A DNA stretch of 64,000 nt. It comes from Prinsepia uniflora (taxonomy: Eukaryota > Streptophyta > Magnoliopsida > Rosales > Rosaceae). The notes under the pieces were generated by a model that had not been told where the DNA came from, ran no database searches, and worked only from the letters and a program-made list of their open reading frames with translations. Made by a program: the position numbers and the translations under genes. The DNA is taken from assembly GCA_032719365.1 (NCBI GenBank), contig CM064871.1, forward strand, positions 29,485,566-29,549,565, given 5' to 3'. Below, piece by piece: positions 36,641-49,283 of this stretch (within the stretch, counting starts at the first letter, position 1; each line of letters begins with the position of its first letter).

Positions 36641-39600
36641 CAAATATCCCCAAACCTATCTTTTGCTAGTCCCTTAGCAAAATATAAAACAAAAGACTCA
36701 ATCTAATTAAGATAACCATTTAAACCTCTAGGTTCACCTAGTAGGATGAGTTTTGTCTCCTGAGGGTTATAGTAGAACGATACCCACAAACGTTTTACTT
36801 ACACATCTAAAATGCTAGAAATCATGCATCAACAAATTAATAAGAACCGTGAATAGGAAACAAACTCACACAAACCAAGAATATGCCAACCCGCAAACTC
36901 AAAGTGTCTAGTGTTCATACTAATATCTCAAATGATCAAACTAGAAAACAGCGACATCTAAACACTCTACAAAGATTTCGCCTCGACTCTAATCCTCACT
37001 AGGCATCACTTAATGAACACACAAGAATCCTAAGGCTTTCACTCAGTAAGCATAGGTGATGAAGTTATGTAAAGACAATCATGTTAATCACATATCAATT
37101 TCAATGAAGAACAACACTTTATATGTAAGTAATGATCTCACGAAGGAATTGAAGTTTAAGAACAGAGATACGTACCTTAATCCTTTGCATATCCATTCAC
37201 AAGATCAATAGGTCTTTATTCAAGGGTTGTAATGGGGCTAGGTTCTTGGATTAAGAAAGAAAGGTTGGAATTCAAAGAACCTAAACCGCATCAAGGCATG
37301 AGAAGTCATGACTCGGACCTTGAGTATGGGATGATGAAACCGTGCTTAAAATCACAACAATGCTCTTATTTGAGATACTTGGCTCACTTGACTAAGCTCT
37401 AAGTTCATTGCTTTCTTTTTTAGCTTCTTTTCTAATCAAAATTATTTTTCTTTATTTTTTATTTTCTTTTCACTAATGAACATGATACACTTTTCTTTTG
37501 TTTATATGAGCTGAGCCAAGATCATGCAATAACTTCCTCACTTTACAAATAAACTAATCATCTTTTCGATTCTAGCATACATCAATCACATTAGTATAAG
37601 TAGCACAAAACATCAACATATTTCCTCCTCACCATGAACCTCATTTGATGCAACCTTGACACAAGCTTAGATCATAGGGTATGGCCATAATGAACGGTTC
37701 AAAACTTGGTTAGGTCATATAGTAGGTGAAGAACAAAATGGCTAAGTGTTTAGCTTCAAAGGGGCTTAAGGAGCATGCAATTGGGACGGGGGAAAGAAGG
37801 ACCTTTAGGAGCAAAAACACACATAGCCTATATCATATCTCATAAATAATTACACATTAAATCAAGAGCATCCAATAGATATGGTTCTCTAAACATCAAT
37901 GCAAATAGAAAAAGATCATGCAATTATGAACAAAATGATGAGTGTTTAAGAGTAGAAACAAGTAGATCACTCAGAAAGAAAGGAAATTAGGCTCAAAGAT
38001 CTCACAATGGTAGTCTCCACTAATTTTCTAAGTATGCTTAAATTCAACTGTTTTGGTTGCTTGATCACTTAATTATGGTATCGTGAAGTGCAAGTGTGAG
38101 TTCAATGACAATGACAATGATTCTTAGTAAGTACAAGAAATTCTCACATTCTATATATTCATATTAACTTTTTTAAGCATAAAAACTAGTATCACAAAAC
38201 AAAAAACAGCAAAGAAATCAAAACAAAAAACAAAAAACAGCAAGCAAAAACAAAATAGAAACTTAAAAACAGCAAGCTAATCTAAACAGAAAATTGGTTT
38301 GTGCATCCCAAAACATGTAGCTTTTAAGGTCCATACCCCCAAAACTAAATGAGACATTGTCCTCAATGTTGTAAACATAAAATTAAGGCAAATGCATTAG
38401 GGTATTGGAGATTGAAAGGTGAAAACCGTCCTTAGAGAAAAAGGGAACAAACCAGGGGCTAGGGTGTTTCATACCCTAGAAAAATGTCGTCAGCTGGCCA
38501 CCATGGCATTTGGAATGCATGCTTGAAAGGAGCTTGTCCTAGGGTGCTGTGTGATCGCTGATTCGGGATCTCATCCATGTCTTGTACCAAAAGCTAGTCG
38601 GGGATCTTGGCCAAGTCCTGTACCTTGCGGGCATTGCAGTGAGGGGCTATAAGAGAATGCTTTCCAAATGGGGTTGATGGATAGTCATGGACTAGGTGAG
38701 CACCCATGGATGCTTAGGAACCAAGGGCCACCCGAGGGACTCCAAACTCGTCTCGCTTAGTGGTAGTTCCAGCAACATAAACTAATTGATTAGTTCGACA
38801 TGCAGAAATCCACTTCCTAAACCTTAACATCTCAGGGAATAAATCGAACAAAGATTTAAATGTAAGCAAGAAGTTCTTGATTCCAATGGAAAAATAAGGA
38901 TGAAGGTGGATCTGTGGATCTGTTTGAGCCTTTCTTGGAGCTGAACGTTTCAGAGGTGCATACCACCATCTTGATACTTCCCTTGGCCTTCCCCTTACAA
39001 AGATCAATAAACCTGCACAAACCATTAGGCATAGCATCAAATGTCTCTCCAAAACACCTAAGGTGGTAAGGAACTTAAATGGTGAAGATAAGGATAAGAA
39101 AGGTCTTGGAAATGCACAATCCTTGCCCAAACCCATAGGTGCTGGAATTTTGTGCTGAAGGGTTGCACTTGTGGGTGTGCCATGGATAATGACTACATCC
39201 TCGGATGGGGAAAACATGGGAGTTAGGAGGGGACATGACCTTAGGGTTGCTGGAGGTTTAGGGACCTCAGGGATAGGTGCTGAAATTTTAGGGACCTCGG
39301 CCAACACTTGGTGAATTGCTTGTGGAGCTAGTTCAGGTTCATGAACATCAAGAGCAGGACCCGAGGTGCATTCATTGGTGTTGTCAGTGTGCAGAAAGGG
39401 ACATACATGTCATTATCCTCATCATCCCAATCGGGTTCCCAAAGAAGTTTCAATCGAAGGTGCTCTAGTTCTTTTTCCTCTTAAAGGGCTTCCCAGAGTG
39501 TTCTTTGAGGCCGGGCCTCGGTTAATGCATCCAGTAGTATTCTTTGAGGTCGGGCAGGCCTAAAATCCAAAGATGGAGGAGTCCAAGTGTAGGGTACTGG

Positions 39601-39889
39601 TTCACGCCATCCTAGGTGATATGGCTCTATATAGGGCTGATTGTAAGGCTCAGGAATGTACATGTAATCTTGGGGGTATGCCCACCCCCTGGATTGTTTG
39701 GAACCTAAGCAATGTGTTCATAGGGCTCGTAGGCCCAACCATGTGGATAGTACTGAGCATTCCACGACTCAATTGTCACCTAGATGCGTAAAAGAAAAAG
39801 AAAAAGTTATGTACAACAATAGGAGAAAAAGTTATGTACTTTATATGGAAATTCAACTACTCGAGCCAGGGATTACAAAACTAAACCAG
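36641..39889. other. Central loop of the inverted-repeat element, no gene supported
   Basis: About 3.2 kb of mostly AT-rich sequence. Phrases such as TTTTGCTAGTCCCTTAGC and GAGACATTGTCCTCAATG resemble noncoding internal regions of plant retrotransposons as I remember them, but I cannot assign a family. The longest frame, 38714-39307 on the minus strand (197 codons), is Pro/Leu/Ser-rich with no recognisable domain, and I do not consider it a gene. Confidence 0.45.
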
Positions 39890-42166
39890 AAATGAGAAAT
39901 ATTACCTGGATGAAAAGATATGGCTGATAAACCACGAATTTAGCATTGTTTCAATGATATTCTTTATCCCTTTTACTTCTCTTTTGATTATAATCTTTCA
40001 ATCAATAGGAGAAAATGATCTCTTTTGTGAAGTTTGTGCAGATTGTTTAGTTGAGGTTTAAATCATGTCTTACAGTGAAATATGATATTTTCAATGCTAA
40101 ATCTTCAATAACTTTTCAAGGACTCACAAAGGGCCACATCATCTCTCAAAGACATGGCCAAGATCCACCAAGATCCTCAAAGTCATGGCTAAGACACTAG
40201 AAGTCTCTAGAATGCGGCTAAGGAAAGTTATAGTGATTACTTGTGCACCAAGTAATCTTTGGACGAATTTACCTTCCCTTTTCAATGAGAAATGATGTCA
40301 GGACCTTACCCTCCTTGGTCAAGACTCGACTTTAGCACGATATTGTCTGCTTTGGGCTCCTCGCCCTCACAGTTTTGATTTCGGGAGCTCACGGCGCAAC
40401 TTCCCATGGGGTCACCCATCATGGAATTGGACCAGCCACAACTCGCTTAACTTTAGAGTTCCAACCGAACCCAAAGCCACTGAACTCTCAAAAGGCCTCG
40501 TTTGGATCAGAGTTGCGCAGCGGCCTACTCTACCTAACACGATATTGTTCCCTCTGGGATGCGAGAACACATCTCCAGCGCGCCCACAGGGTTTTGATCC
40601 CAAGACCTCACGCTGGAAGAACACATCTCCAACCAACGTGACCAAGAGAGGCCTCGTGTTAGATAGGTGTGTGCCTACACCTTTAAGGCACACCACTATT
40701 CCCCTTCCAAACGATTCCCCCGTAGGAATGTGGGATCGTTCACCGTTCCCTTCAGGACACAGGTCTTACAATGACGTGGATTTACCTAGATAAGAAGAGT
40801 TAAAGATGTACTAATCAGATCAAAAGTCAAAGATGCAAGAAACAAGGAAAAAGAATCTTCTTGAAAGCCAAGAAGCTTTAAAGAACATGGCTAGGGTTAA
40901 GGAATTACCCTGGCCACATTTTATCTTCTTTCCTTTGTTTAGGGCTTTGTGATCTGATTTGGAAGATAATTAAATGAAGAAAAAGAAGGAAGAGATTCCT
41001 TGTTCAAGAAGGATCAAGATTTGTGGCTAAGGGGTTTTCACAGCTATCCTTGTTTTCCTCCTTAGTTTAGGTCTTTGTTTTCCCTTATTTTTAGGGAGAA
41101 GCTAGGGCAGGTGATATGCTATATATATATTTATTGTTTCCACTTTGTTACTAAAGTAGCCGTAATTTCCACTTTGTTCATGCTTTTGGATTTTGATTCT
41201 TGCTTCTTATTTGTAATGTGAAGCTTGGGAGAAGAAGAAGTGTCCGTGCCACTTCTCCCACACATCATCTCTCTTAGCATTTATGTTTCTCAATCCCTAA
41301 TCACTTTAAGTTTTTATGCATTCGATTATGTTGTTTGTTAACATAGATATGTGTAAGTAGTTTCCTTTAGGATTAGGGTTGTTTGAATCCCTAGCTATGT
41401 TAGTTCTTATTTAGATTTCTAGCTCTTGATTTTGATTGTTATGTTTGACTAAATTTGTTGGATTACTATGCTTCATGAAATTAATTTACGCTTATAAGCT
41501 TGATCACCTTGGTTATGTATAATTGTAGATGTAATTGCTTGACGAACCATAATATCATCTTGCAATTTTTAGCCTCATGTTTGAGGGGTGTAATCTTATT
41601 CGTAATCTAAACTCATGACATTTTAGGATTGCACATCACTTTCTAGGATTAGTGTAGTGTCATCAAATCTTCTTTGTGTTTAATGCATTATCACGCCCCA
41701 TCGATAGTAGACATTTTACGGGCGGCACATCACGCTTAAAACATGCTAACGAAGAGAAGATAATAGGTGTGGGGTGAGCCATAGTCGGACCCTTGCACGG
41801 ACACTTAATTAAGAAACATGCATAGTGATCAAATCGAGGAAATCTAAGGAGAACTATAATTGGTAAAGGTGGATGACTAGCCTTAATTCATCTTAATCAT
41901 TCAATCAACTTTCAATCTTGTTTTCATCATTCTAATTTGTGTTTATGCATTTATAATCCGTGCTCATCATCACTCAACCCCCCTAATCGTTTTCATACTT
42001 CATAACCAAGTTATTTCATTCTAAACTAAGTGGATTCACGTTGAACAAATCCTTGACGGATCGACCTTTGCAAATCTAATATACTCATCATATGATTTTG
42101 TGCACTTACAAAGTATTACATTAGGAGTTTTCATTCATAATCTCTTGTTTGATAAAACTTCTATCA
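39890..42166 (-). repeat. Right inverted-repeat arm
   Basis: The reverse-complement partner of 34431-36640, interrupted by the TRIM solo LTR at 40296-40770. It ends GATAAAACTTCTATCA before the resumed element F LTR. Confidence 0.7.
40296..40770 (-). mobile_element. Cassandra/TRIM-like solo LTR with 5S rRNA-like segment
   Basis: A 475 bp unit from TGTCAGGACC to GGTCTTACA. It is flanked by ATGA on both sides (40292-40295 and 40771-40774), one base short of a full target duplication. The minus strand of 40398-40462 resembles the 3' half of plant 5S rRNA: it contains AACTCTAAAGTTAAGCG and GATGGGTGACCCCATGGGAAGT, compared with AACTCCGAAGTTAAGCG and GATGGGTGACCTCCTGGGAAGT. Carrying 5S sequence in the LTR is the hallmark of Cassandra TRIMs. 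The CACGATATTGT motif is present twice. Confidence 0.7.
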
Positions 42167-42597
42167 ATGGTCACCTAAATTTTCGACCAAAGGTCAACCT
42201 CTCACACCGTCCACTCCCAAGCTATTCCACCTTCAAAATCTATCCTATCCTGCTTGTGGAAGTCCAGGGCACCCGATGACAACCCTTATTTGTTCCAAAA
42301 AGGTAACAAAATGAAGATGGGAATTTGAGGTGTTATGTGTGTTTTGTGTTTAGGTGGGTTGCACGGGTTTTGGGGGAGAGAGTGAGAAATGTGAGTGATG
42401 ATAAAGATGACCAAATCCTTATCCAAACAACCCAAAATATCCCAATTTTCCCTTCCAAAAATACCATTTCCAAAAATACTAATCTATGTACAACCCTAGG
42501 GGAAAAATCGTCAAGTACGCTAAATAGTTTTCGTAAAATCTCGGAAAAATTTCCAATAATTATTGTAAAATCCGAATTTATGGGCCTGATCGTTACA
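42167..42597 (-). mobile_element. 5' LTR of element F, resumed after the insertion
   Basis: It aligns with 29673-30102 and ends GGGCCTGATCGTTACA. The right flank is AACTC; I could not find this duplicated on the left because the left boundary of F is unclear. Confidence 0.7.
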
Positions 42598-43065
42598 AAC
42601 TCCTTGTTGACTTTGGATTAGGACACATGTCTTGCTTTGAGTGGAAGATCAAGTCCGAATGTGATAAGGTATTGGCTTTCTATGGCGCCAAGAAACATAG
42701 ATAAGTGCCCTGATTTATCTCCAATCTTTAAGGGACTTATCCTACTGAAAATAGGGAAAAATAAACTGATCAATCCTTTAAATCTTGGACTTGGGCAACT
42801 GGCATACACTAGGATTGGTCCACACTTATTCCAAGTGTGAACACAAGCCTATGTTGGCCAAGGAAAGGCGCATGAAGGTTCTTGGGTGATTTTATTGCAT
42901 CAATGACGTGGCATTGATAGCTGGAGATGATCTGGACAGCTTGATCTCGTCCAAGACCCTATAAAGTGCAAGAACAAGGCCAAGACCCTTAAATTTGCCC
43001 AATTTGGCCTAAAAATAACCTCAAATGAAATCTCCTTAAAAGTTGACCCTGAATGCACCATTAGG
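42598..43065. other. Short unannotated stretch, partly similar to the inverted-repeat element
   Basis: No gene. About 42920-43040 resembles 36330-36430 (GGACAGCTTGATC and TCCAAGAC shared), so it may be a relic of the same repeat group. Confidence 0.45.
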
Positions 43066-43170
43066 TAGAGGTAGAGGCAAGGATGAAAATATCGATATCG
43101 ACGGATATATCGCTAATTAAATTTACGGATATCTCGCCCAAAATATCGATATCGATATCGATATCGTTTA

Positions 43171-43830
43171 CGGTCAACAAAAATGATGGAAATTCGGTCT
43201 AAAAGTTGGAAATTTGTAATGAAACTTTGGGAAAATTTTAAGTACCCAGTAATAGTTATATATGACTAATAAAAATTATAAAATGACTTTGATATAATAA
43301 ATATATGATGAATAATATGATACAATAGAATTCTGCCGATGACTAATAATATTAAATTTGAAACATAAACATAAATTTAAGTGAATTACTATAATTGAAT
43401 GTTAATATAGTTAAAAACATAAAAATAAGCATAATAATGGAGTTTACATTTACATAATAATTTAGAAAATTCGGGAGTTGTATTTACATAATAATTTAGA
43501 AAATTGGACATTAAATAGTGAAAATTTGACGTAAAACGAATTCTTATCAAAGTCGTTTACGATTAATAAAAATGACGGAAATTTAATCTAAAAATTGGAA
43601 ATTTTTAATGAAATTTTGGGAAAAATTTAAGTACCCAATAATGGTTATATATGATTGACAAAAATTATAAAATGACTTTGATATAATAAGTATATAAGAA
43701 ATAATATGATACAATATGATTTTGACGATGACTAATAATATAAAATTTTAAAAATAAATATAAATTGGAAATAAATTACTATAATTGAATGTTAATATAA
43801 TTAAATATATAATAATGAATTGAATGTTTA
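43171..43830. repeat. Two-copy direct repeat, period about 380 bp
   Basis: Blocks such as AAGTACCCAGTAATAGTTAT and AAAATTATAAAATGACTTTG at 43240-43290 recur, diverged, at 43630-43680. The intervening AT-rich sequence is also shared. Confidence 0.7.
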
Positions 43831-44370
43831 TAAGTTTTAATCAAACATATATTCTTTTTTGATTAAATTATAGAATAATTTTTAAATGACATAACCACTA
43901 TGTACTTTTTAATTTGGTTTATCCCGTACTAAAATAATATAATTAATCTTCAAAATTAATAATAATATATTAATTTTGTGTGGTTGCAGTGAATATATAC
44001 CTAATCCTATTCAACCCACAAGTTTTTTTTGGGTAAAAAAACTCAATGAAATATGCACTTATTAGATTTGAAATTGAGCAATTGGGTAATTCTTTTTTTG
44101 GGCCTAATGACCTTCACATTTTATACCTATTTTCTCTTTGGGTCATCGCCGAGTCACCCACCCTTCTTCTTTAATCCAAGTCCACTTTGTTGTCTCCCAC
44201 AATCAACTAACCTAACCCACAAATTCCCTTATTTTTTAAATCTCCACCGTTCAAACTCATCCAGTGGTTGTGTTGTCATTGGTTGGGTGCGGACCAGTTT
44301 GCCACAAAACCAAATATGCTTTTGATTCAACTGCACCGCCGTTCACCATTTCCCCTAATCTCTTTCCCAA

Positions 44371-44638
44371 ATGGCAAACTCGGACTCTGAAAACCCAAAC
44401 GCTAACAACGACGGCGAAGACAAATCTAACGCCAATGGCACCGTCGACTCGACGATGAAATTGAACCCTACGAAAGCAACTCTTCGAGGAGGCACGACTG
44501 CGTGCGGAGAAGTCCAATCTAGAGAACTTGGTCAATCGGATGTCGGCCGATCGAGTCGATGTCGTTTTGAGGGTCCACGATGTGCTTATCAAGGGCAACA
44601 CCATGACCAAGGAGCATTTGATTGAGGCCAAACTGGAG
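44371..44638 (+). pseudogene. Captured host-gene first exon, frameshifted
   Basis: An ATG at 44371 opens MANSDSENPNANNDGEDKSN, an acidic low-complexity start preceded by a 5'-UTR-like CT-rich stretch. The frame shifts around 44450-44490. Afterwards a long helical, charged stretch follows (RAEKSNLENLVNRMSADRV, then VLIKGNTMTKEHLIEAKLE). It ends CTGGAG|GTTAGT, a plausible splice donor, after which the transposon end resumes. GC content and codon pattern differ from the AT-rich surroundings. I do not recognise the parent gene. The layout (UTR, first exon, start of intron inside TIRs) is that of a Pack-type capture. Confidence 0.55.
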
Positions 44639-44834
44639 GTTAGTACATCAATATCAATGGATATCGGCAATTATCGGTCGATTTCGACGATAATGGTCGA
44701 TATATGTTGAAATCGTGGATATTGGGGGAAGAAATTTCTTCCCCCCTGTTAATATGCCGAACCTCCAATTTAGAGATATATCGGACAAAATATCGACGAT
44801 AGTGTCGATTTTTTCATCCGTGATGTAGAGGTAG

Positions 44835-45917
44835 AAAGTTGGTCCTGAATCTCCTTACAAGAAAAATCAATATATGAAGTAAAGCTGTATGCACTTGTGA
44901 TCTTGTCCCATGTAGAAAGCAATATATAAAAATATTATGTAGTATATTCAAATTATGGTGGTAGACAGTGTCATCATGGCACTCAACAATAATAACAACT
45001 ACGCTTTTTCTATAAAATACCATAAATAAAGCTGTGTACGTAATAATAGCTAGCTAGCCCCAAGTTGATACATGTTCCTCCATCGCTGCAGGTTGCAGGT
45101 TGATGGAATAGATCAGAAGTCGATTTTTTATTTTTTTTGGATCAATGAATATATATATATATATGAAGTTTTTTTTTGGACAATAAATGTATAAGAATTT
45201 AAGAACTAAAGAACCTATCATCCTTTTCTTTCAAGTCCTCCAATCTTTTAGTCGGTAATAAGTTCCAAACTGAATATTAGTCAAGTACCATGCTCAACGG
45301 CCAGATACATATATTTAATCATCCTTTCCAAGGTAGACAATCTGTACGTTGAAGAACAAAATTAAACATTAATATATAAGAAAAATTAAATTTGAAAAGA
45401 AATCGTATGAAAGAAATTAATAACTGGGGTAACTTACACACATATAGTATATATCCAATAACTAGTTAAGTGTACAAATTCTACATAAATATATTCTCGT
45501 AATTTATAAAAATTGAATTTAATACCTTTTATTTGCAGGTAGAGCTAGAGGCCGAAATTAATAACGCTAAACACTAATTAAATTGAGACACAAAAGATAA
45601 AGTGAGACAATTTTATTTGAAATGGAGCATTCTGGTTCAGCCTCGAAGTTCAAAGGATAAAACAATAACTAACGAGCATTGTGGTCATATTTAATGATTT
45701 CACAAATGAAGTTGACTAATGTAGGTAAATTGAGATTCGAAATTTTCGGAAATAAAATGAGGGATTTTAATAATAAATGAGCATTTTGAGACCGACCAAA
45801 CTTGAAGTTCAAGGGAAAACAATAATTAAAGTGCATCGTACGTGGTCTGACGAATTTACGAATGACTAAGTTGAAAGGAAAAGATAAAAAAATTTGGGAA
45901 TAATTTTGAGTGTATAT
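44835..45917. other. AT-rich intergenic-like stretch
   Basis: No open frame or element signature stands out. A short TA run lies near 45151-45164. It may be old unique DNA between insertions. Confidence 0.5.
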
Positions 45918-47383
45918 TGATAGGATCCTCCCCATAATCATCCTCGATTATCGTAAAAGGACCTATTTCCGTCTGACACCAACGTGTTAAAATGACCAAA
46001 TGCCCTTAACACGCGATAAACACATACTCCGTCTCAGACAAGGGATATCTACCTCGTCATACTTTAGGATAATCAGAGTACGCCAACATGTGTGATGTCT
46101 CAGCCTCCCTACAACCTGTGTCCGCAACCAACCTGTAGAGTTCCAAAACCATGAAAAACTTTGAGTGGACAAAAAAAGGTCTTTGAAAAAACCATTTTTC
46201 AAAATATACCTTTAACCCTCTGTTTTATAAAACATGCATACATAATTGAAACCCTTTTATTTTCAACAAAACAATAATGCATAAGAACCTTGGGTCCAAC
46301 CCAAATCGCATAAAACATAAAAAAGCCCTTGGCCCCCATTTCCTTGAAAATCTCCGGCTCCAAGCCATTTTAAAACCATTTGAACACAACACAAATAAGA
46401 AAGGCCAAACCTGATCCCGCTGGTACAACCAGCCCCAAAAGTCAAACATCACCATGCTACTCCAACTAGCCATAAAGTCAATCCTCGTCATGCTGGTCTA
46501 ACCAGCTGCTAGTCCAACTAGCATTCCCTTTGTACTACCTATAGACACTACAGATCCTGCGGAGTCCAACTCTGACCACGTCCGAGTCCATGGGAATCCT
46601 CGAAGTCCAACTCCGGATATAGTGATCCAATCACGTGATGAGGATGACATACCAGAAAACAGTTTACCAAAATACATTTTCATCCAGGCACTAGCCAAAA
46701 ACAGTTTCCATCCCCGAGCACCAACCCAAAATAGCTATCATCCTTGGGCACCAGCCCAAAACATTTACCTTCCGGGCACCAACCCAAATCCCGGTTTTCC
46801 AAAAACCAATCATAAATTAATAAATAATATCCACAACAATAACCATGCAAAATCATATTATAAAACTAGTAAAAACATACAATTATGCATGCATCACATT
46901 TATGAAATCAAATGTCCACTCAAAGTACCAGCGCTCGCCCGAATCCCGAGTTTTAACCCAATCCAAAACCTCCGGAACGTCCAGGCCTATCAAAGTCACA
47001 TCGGGGGTCACTAACAATCTATATAAGTTCATACAAGAAAATCCCAAAAAACCTCAGAATTGAAAACATATCGTGAACACGCTTCTCGAGGCGAAAAAGC
47101 TCAAAAATACGAACCAAATGACTTCCGATCGACCTGAAACCACCACCATTGGATTCAGGACGTTGAGACTTTCGAAAAGAACTAGTTTCACCTCGAAATT
47201 TGGTCCCACGTGCCTACGTGAACCGGTCAAAGTTTTCCCCATGTGTGGTCAACGCTGACGTCACCCTTACATTTGACAGCCTATCATGTGGCACCCATGA
47301 TAGGTGCCACATGTCACCACCTGACACGTGCCACGTCTCGTTTCCTGACGTCACCCCCTGCCACATCATCTCTAACAGACCCA
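45918..47383 (-). mobile_element. Partial LTR of a related gypsy family (element E)
   Basis: It starts TGATAGGATCCTCCCC, a diverged form of the TGACAGGACCC ends seen elsewhere. Family landmarks appear in the usual order: CCGTCT...CAGACAAGGGATAT, GAGTGGAC, a hairpin minisatellite, GTCCACTCA and an ACGTGCCTACGTG block. It is cut off at 47383 by a CACTA terminus, and the remainder is not in the window. Confidence 0.7.
46419..46522. repeat. GCTGGT-N3-ACCAGC hairpin repeats in element E LTR
   Basis: Perfect 6 bp stems occur at 46419-46433 (loop aca), 46492-46506 (loop cta) and, with both sides changed, GCTAGT-cca-ACTAGC at 46508-46522. A fourth, imperfect unit lies near 46455-46469. Confidence 0.8.
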
Positions 47384-49091
47384 CACTACAAGAAAACAAG
47401 GATTCAGCAACAATGTTCAATTGTTTGTAAAAGTTAGAAATTGTAACCAAGTGATAGACAACAAATTTTTTTTACTAGCTTCATTGCCTTATCACCGTGG
47501 TATTATGTAATACACAACGAAAAATTTCAAGTTGTTGTGAAATAGTTGCCTATAGTCTTAGGCAAGAACCACCCAAGTGTTGCAAAATATAAATGCAAGG
47601 TAATTATTGGTCGTTGCCTATATTCTTATGCAAGAACCCAGTCAAGTTGTTGCTCATAATCAATGCCAACACGCATAAATTTTTGTGCATAGCAAATGCA
47701 AGGCAAGAATGAAGCTAGCAATAACTTTCCAAGTTGTTGGTAATTTTTGGCAACAACTTCCTCCTCCTTGTACTTCTCAAGAGGAAGGTGTCAAATATTG
47801 TTTCTTCATATAACTTTGTGGAAGCCTTAGATTTGCATTTCAAAATATTTTCCTAACTACCCAAAAATAATAAAGTGGGACAGTCAAATTAATAAAACAT
47901 CAATCCATAAAATAACTAAAGACATTCGTCACATTCATCAAGTTTTCAACCATATTAGGTTACATCAAATTTGACATTGTACTTGTATGCATAAAGTGTT
48001 CTCTCTATACAGTAATAAAAAATATTGAACACTATATATAGTTGCCAATGCCTAAGGTAGGTGTTAACTAAAAGAAGCACTAGTCTAATGTTCAACCAAC
48101 AAAAATGAAAAGTCTTAGCAAAAACAAAGTCGTAATGAAGTGACCTTTGTTTAGCAAAGTACCCTATAATCCTTCTACGAATGGTAGCTACATTGGCATA
48201 CACTTCTTCACAATCTTCATCCTAATCTTTAGGTGCCAAGTTGTCAAATGCATTATTTTCCAATGAGTGTTCTTGATGTTGTTGTTGCTCATCTCGTTTC
48301 TCACTCATTTTTTCCTACAATATAAAACTGAACACAACAATTATTTCAGCTTTATATTTAGGTTAAACCAGAAACAAAAAACAGAAAACACCCATCAAAA
48401 GAAAATAGCAAACACCATAATCAGAAAATAAAAAACAAGTAAAATTAAATGGTCTATTCTTGCTTATTTTGTTCATTGTCAGGATCAAGTGAGCTGTAAT
48501 GGCAATGAGCTCATGATTTCTATTCCTTCAACATTAGAGTACAATGAACTATTACAACTTGAAGAATTCTAATTTGGAACCCAGGATAGCTCTATGTAAG
48601 ACCGAATTATATAAGCACTCATATTCTGGACTCAAGGTGAGTATTACTAGCAACAAGTTCAACCAATCATAGTTCATTATGGATTTTAGGCATTTCCTCT
48701 CACCTTACACTCATCAACAAACTTATTAAAGTTTTACAGCACCACCGCAAAGTTCAATATGTAATAACCATAACAGTATTGCACAAATTTCTCTAAGAAT
48801 CCATCGTGAACTTTACATTACATATGTACTTATGAGGTAAGTAGCAATTGAGATCGTATGCAATGTAGTTTTTTATGTATGGTTGAGAAAGTACTTGCAT
48901 AAAGAACAAATACCTAAGTCAAAATGTGAAGTGCGAGCGAATTCTACAACATCTATATATAGTATAGTATTTAATGGTTAGTAACTACTTGAGCAGAAAA
49001 ATGCCTATGTCCAGGTGGTAGAGTGCTTGAAGCTCGGCACATTGCCCTCTCAAGCATAATGCGCATAGATTTCCCTTGCTACAAACGCAAC
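47384..49091 (+). mobile_element. Second CACTA-like element, 5' part
   Basis: It starts CACTACAAGAAAACAAGG. The first 380 bp carry repeated subterminal words in both orientations, CAAGTTGTTG (47530, 47645, 47729), GTTGCCTAT and AGGCAAGAA, as expected for CACTA transposase-binding repeats. From about 47800 to 49091 there is AT-rich sequence with no recognised gene. Element C inserts at 49092, and the other CACTA end lies outside the window or is lost. Confidence 0.65.
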
Positions 49092-49141
49092 TGTCAGGAC
49101 CCGTCCCAAATCCCCTCGGGATTAACGCGGGGCGCGCCTGA
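49092..49141 (-). mobile_element. Element C LTR, first 50 bp
   Basis: TGTCAGGACCCGTCCC... up to the target CCTGA (49137-49141), where LARD-B inserts. It continues at 60367. Confidence 0.8.
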
Positions 49142-49283
49142 TGACAGGACCCATCCCAATCCCCCCGGGATTAGTGCGGGATGACTCTGCTCCCGTCTGA
49201 CACGAAGTGTCAGACAAGGGATATTTCCGACCTTTGCCCTCCCGGGCTATTAGAGTACGCCAGGATCCGGAGGAGGTATGTGA

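Larger units (their letters stand above)
43075..44825. mobile_element. Pack-MULE-like nonautonomous DNA transposon
   Basis: The ends are inverted: GCAAGGATGAAAATATCGAT on the left, and GGATGAAAAAATCGACACTA on the reverse complement of the right. The subterminal regions are rich in GATATATCG-like words. A nine-base direct repeat TAGAGGTAG flanks it (43066-43074 and 44826-44834), the usual size for Mutator-like insertions, though it is low-complexity. It holds a duplicated AT-rich block and a captured exon. There is no transposase. Confidence 0.6.

Noticed and set aside
38714..39307. 197-codon minus-strand frame in the inverted-repeat element
   Set aside because: No recognisable domain, no codon bias or conserved partner in the window, and it lies in transposon-like noncoding DNA. 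Kept only as an uncertain mention in the region entry.
49010..49080. tRNA-like phrase GGTGGTAGAGTGCTTGAAGC, possible tRNA gene or SINE head
   Set aside because: It looks like a tRNA A-box region, but I found no matching B box (GGTTCGA) or acceptor stem, so neither a tRNA nor a SINE is supported.
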